Program-made: the position numbers and the translations under genes
The notes under the pieces: generated by a model
What the model saw: the letters and a program-made list of their open reading frames with translations, nothing else
What the model was told of the DNA's origin: nothing
Database searches by the model: none
Part shown: positions 63,497 to 64,000 of the stretch, piece after piece
Layout of the letters: every line of letters begins with the position of its first letter
Numbering within the stretch: the first letter of the stretch is position 1
Origin: Oceanispirochaeta sp. M1
GTDB lineage: Bacteria; Spirochaetota; Spirochaetia; DSM-2461
Reading direction: 5' to 3'
Length of the DNA: 64,000 bases
NCBI RefSeq assembly: GCF_003346715.1
Contig: NZ_QQPQ01000011.1
Span: 100,326 to 164,325 of the forward strand

Positions 63497-63883
63497 TCAT
63501 TCTCCTGTTAACAGGCTTATCCTGGTATTAAAAAGGTTCAGATATTCCTGTTTGAAAGAATCCTCCAGAACAGAATCTTCAATTAGTTTTCGGGCTTGTT
63601 CTCTTTTAGCATTGAATCGTTTATGAACATTTATCAGCTGTTTTTCTCGCAGTTTCAATGATTCCGCAAATTTCACAAAATCCTGGATTTTAAGTTTTCG
63701 TCTTTTTCCGTTTATTGACAGAGCAGACTCTTCGGGATCTTCTTTTTCTGATAGAACAAGACAGGTATTCAGAAGATCATAGGCAGGTGCCAGACTGATT
63801 CCCGTGCTTAAGTATATAAGGGAGTAATTTTTCAGATGCATATCTGAATTTCCGCTTAAATAGGAAAAAAGTACTAGTGTCAT
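63497..63883 (-). pseudogene. Truncated HipA C-terminal fragment
   Basis: A 128-codon frame starts within the HipA catalytic region: YLSGNSDMHLKNYSLIYL contains the family's N-x-D-x-H-x-K-N pattern, and LAPAYDLLNT follows. The N-terminal 250 or more residues (kinase P-loop and HipA-N) are missing, and an in-frame TAG lies just upstream, so no longer protein can be made from this strand. It differs in sequence from the hipA at 61574 and was probably a separate hipBA locus or HipBST-type kinase. Confidence 0.75.
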
Positions 63884-63949
63884 GACCGACTAATTCTAAA
63901 TTTATTCAAGATCTTTTATAAACTTCATGAATTGGGTATCATCAGATTT

Positions 63950-64000
63950 ATGAGTGATAAGCGTAGAGTAAAAGTAAAGTTATCTTTATCCGGTCCGGAT
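63950..64000 (+). CDS. Possible start of a gene that runs off the window
   Basis: An ATG opens a frame reading MSDKRRVKVKLSLSGPD to the edge. No ribosome site is seen. Too short to judge. Confidence 0.25.
   Translation, partial: MSDKRRVKVKLSLSGPD

Overview
The window looks like a chromosomal segment of a free-living or facultatively anaerobic spirochaete (Spirochaetota, Spirochaeta/Oceanispirochaeta-like). This is inferred from gene content: a methyl-accepting chemotaxis protein, exported proteins whose signal peptides end in FASG.QE or AAGQSE, a Bdr-like 11-residue-repeat membrane protein, TPR/NHL/VWA envelope proteins and sugar ABC cassettes. No rRNA, tRNA or CRISPR array was seen.

Left part (1-13.5 kb): the N-terminal part of a chemoreceptor; a cobalamin-riboswitch-controlled btuF-btuC-btuD-cbiZ operon on the minus strand; a divergent DUF1576 membrane protein with a small partner; exported MsrA-MsrB fusion; a membrane protein; an HD-GYP c-di-GMP phosphodiesterase; a class I glutamine amidotransferase; a lipoprotein; proA and a flavin-reductase-like protein.

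Middle-left (13.5-33 kb): a promoter-led chain of a galactokinase-like GHMP protein with an altered active site, surE, a TPR protein, an NHL/VWA protein and a CxxCxxCC protein; then an N-degron operon, clpS-clpA-aat, coupled to a beta-barrel-like protein through an apparent CTG start; a solitary N6-adenine methyltransferase with a YihY membrane protein; an aldo/keto reductase; a 7TM-PAS-RsbW-type ATPase; a nucleotide/DNA hygiene pair (dGTPase and SMUG2-type glycosylase); and repeat-rich intergenic DNA with two perfect 30-bp operator-like repeats.

Centre (33-46 kb): a Bdr-like repeat protein and an alpha-mannoside utilisation locus. UroD-like protein, GH38 enzyme, two permeases and a binding protein lie on the minus strand; a LacI-type regulator, SGNH esterase and second GH38 alpha-mannosidase lie divergently.

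Right part (46-64 kb): a defence and stress island. A SNF2 helicase with an uncharacterised 586-residue partner precedes a complete type I Wadjet operon (jetA-jetB-jetC-jetD, anti-plasmid SMC system). Beyond it is a graveyard of toxin-antitoxin and nuclease relics: nucleotidyltransferase, hipB, Rpn C-terminus, SEC-C and hipA fragments. These sit among intact Rpn, an unknown 402-residue protein and an intact hipBA pair with operator-like repeats. Several intergenic gaps share GC-rich interspersed repeats.
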